From Clostridiales bacterium (lineage in GTDB: Bacteria > Bacillota > Clostridia > Clostridiales > Caloramatoraceae), in NCBI GenBank assembly GCA_026416355.1, contig JAOAFH010000141.1:1-6036 (forward strand): a stretch of 6,036 nt of DNA, written 5' to 3'. Both the position numbers and the translations under genes were made by a program. The notes below the pieces were generated by a model. That model saw nothing but the letters and a program-made list of their open reading frames with translations. It ran no database searches and was not told the DNA's origin. Numbering within the stretch: the stretch's first letter is position 1; each line of letters opens with the position of its first letter. Positions 5,345 to 6,036 of this stretch are shown here, one piece after another.

Positions 5345-6036
5345 TAATGTTACTATTAAATTTGGGGGCGTTACAGCAGGGGACAGCTTAAATATTGAAA
5401 TAAAAGAGGGAGAAATAGTATCATTAATTGGACCAAATGGTGCAGGAAAAACCACATGTTTTAATGTTATTACAGGGGTATATAAACCAAAATTTGGGGA
5501 TGTATATTTAAATGAAGATAAAATAACAGGATTAAGACCAGATGAAATCACAAATAAGGGTATTGCAAGAACATTTCAAAACATTAGATTGTTTAAGGAT
5601 TTAAGTGTTCTTGATAATGTGCTTATTGCAAATCACATTCGAATAAAATCAGGTCTATTTGAATCGGTGTTTAGACTACCTAGATATATAAAGGAAGAAA
5701 AAAATATGATTGAAAAGTCTATGGAGCTCTTAAAATTACTTGAACTTGATAAATTTAAAGATGAAAAGGCAAGTTCTCTTCCATATGGTATGCAAAGAAG
5801 ACTTGAGATAGCAAGAGCACTTGCAACTGAGCCAAGACTATTATTGCTAGATGAGCCAGCTGCGGGTATGAACCCAAAGGAGACAGAGGATTTAAATGAT
5901 TTTATTTTAGATATAAAGAAAAGGTTTAATTTAACTGTTCTATTGATAGAACATCATATGCAGCTTGTTATGGGCATATCAGATAGGATATATGTTTTAG
6001 ATTATGGAAAGATTATAGCAGAAGGAACTCCAAAGG
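5325..6036 (+). CDS. livG: LIV-type ABC transporter ATP-binding protein LivG, 3' end missing
   Basis: The frame runs from ATG 5325 to the window edge, giving 237 codons of an expected 250 or so. AGGAGG at 5311-5316 lies 8 nt upstream. It is an ABC ATPase with every expected motif: Walker A 'GPNGAGKTT' (36-44), Q-loop Q85 in 'ARTFQNIRLF', signature 'LPYGMQRRLEIARAL' (152-166), Walker B 'LLLLDEP' with D176 and E177, and switch histidine H210 in 'IEHHM'. The 'FKDLSVLDNVLIANH' stretch after the Q-loop and the LivG-specific helical insert identify LivG rather than LivF. It hydrolyses ATP on the cytoplasmic face of LivH-LivM. The start lies within the end of livM. livF probably follows outside the window. 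Confidence 0.93.
   Translation, partial: MSLLKVDNVTIKFGGVTAGDSLNIEIKEGEIVSLIGPNGAGKTTCFNVITGVYKPKFGDVYLNEDKITGLRPDEITNKGIARTFQNIRLFKDLSVLDNVLIANHIRIKSGLFESVFRLPRYIKEEKNMIEKSMELLKLLELDKFKDEKASSLPYGMQRRLEIARALATEPRLLLLDEPAAGMNPKETEDLNDFILDIKKRFNLTVLLIEHHMQLVMGISDRIYVLDYGKIIAEGTPK

Noticed and set aside
5267..5551. Minus-strand open frame of 94 codons opposite livM-livG
   Set aside because: It is antisense to the livM end and the livG Walker A region, which are clearly coding on the plus strand.
5952..5957. LivG has EHH rather than EHD at the switch region
   Set aside because: The switch histidine itself (H210) is present, and 'EHHM' is a common form in LivG relatives, so it is not a defect.

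Overview
The window is AT-rich DNA with AGGAGG-type Shine-Dalgarno sites, ATG starts and heavy use of AGA, ATA and TTA codons. Together with the protein families present, this points to a low-GC Gram-positive of the class Clostridia, probably Clostridiaceae. The species cannot be named from the sequence. All six genes read rightward.

Left block (1-1778): three tightly packed genes that look co-transcribed. First is the 3' part of a gene with an Asp23/Gls24-type domain, open at the left edge. It is followed by an 8-oxoguanine DNA glycosylase of the clostridial OGG1-like type (ogg, start 457), then a small HTH-ACT regulator of the PheB/ThrR family (1344-1778). Each downstream gene has its ribosome-binding site overlapping the previous stop codon.

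Middle (1779-2158): a gene-free stretch of about 380 bases. It holds a 115-bp inverted-repeat unit (1790-1904) that resembles a MITE and encloses a strong intrinsic terminator (1815-1860). Next come phased A-tracts (about 1992-2048), a good sigma-A promoter (2041-2070) and a 15-bp palindrome over the expected transcription start.

Right block (2159-6036): a LIV-type (branched-chain amino acid family) ABC importer operon. The order is lipoprotein receptor livJ, an intercistronic hairpin, permeases livH and livM, and ATPase livG, which runs off the right edge. livF would be expected next. The receptor captures substrate outside the membrane, LivH and LivM form the channel, and LivG with LivF would power it. 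The 3325-3352 hairpin probably makes receptor mRNA more abundant than permease mRNA.

I found no wholly new system. The points most worth following are the MITE-like unit carrying a terminator, the residues of the glycosylase that predict weak opposite-base discrimination, the livJ-livH hairpin whose right arm could also pair with the livH ribosome-binding site, and the truncated Asp23-domain gene, which is probably a P-loop fusion.
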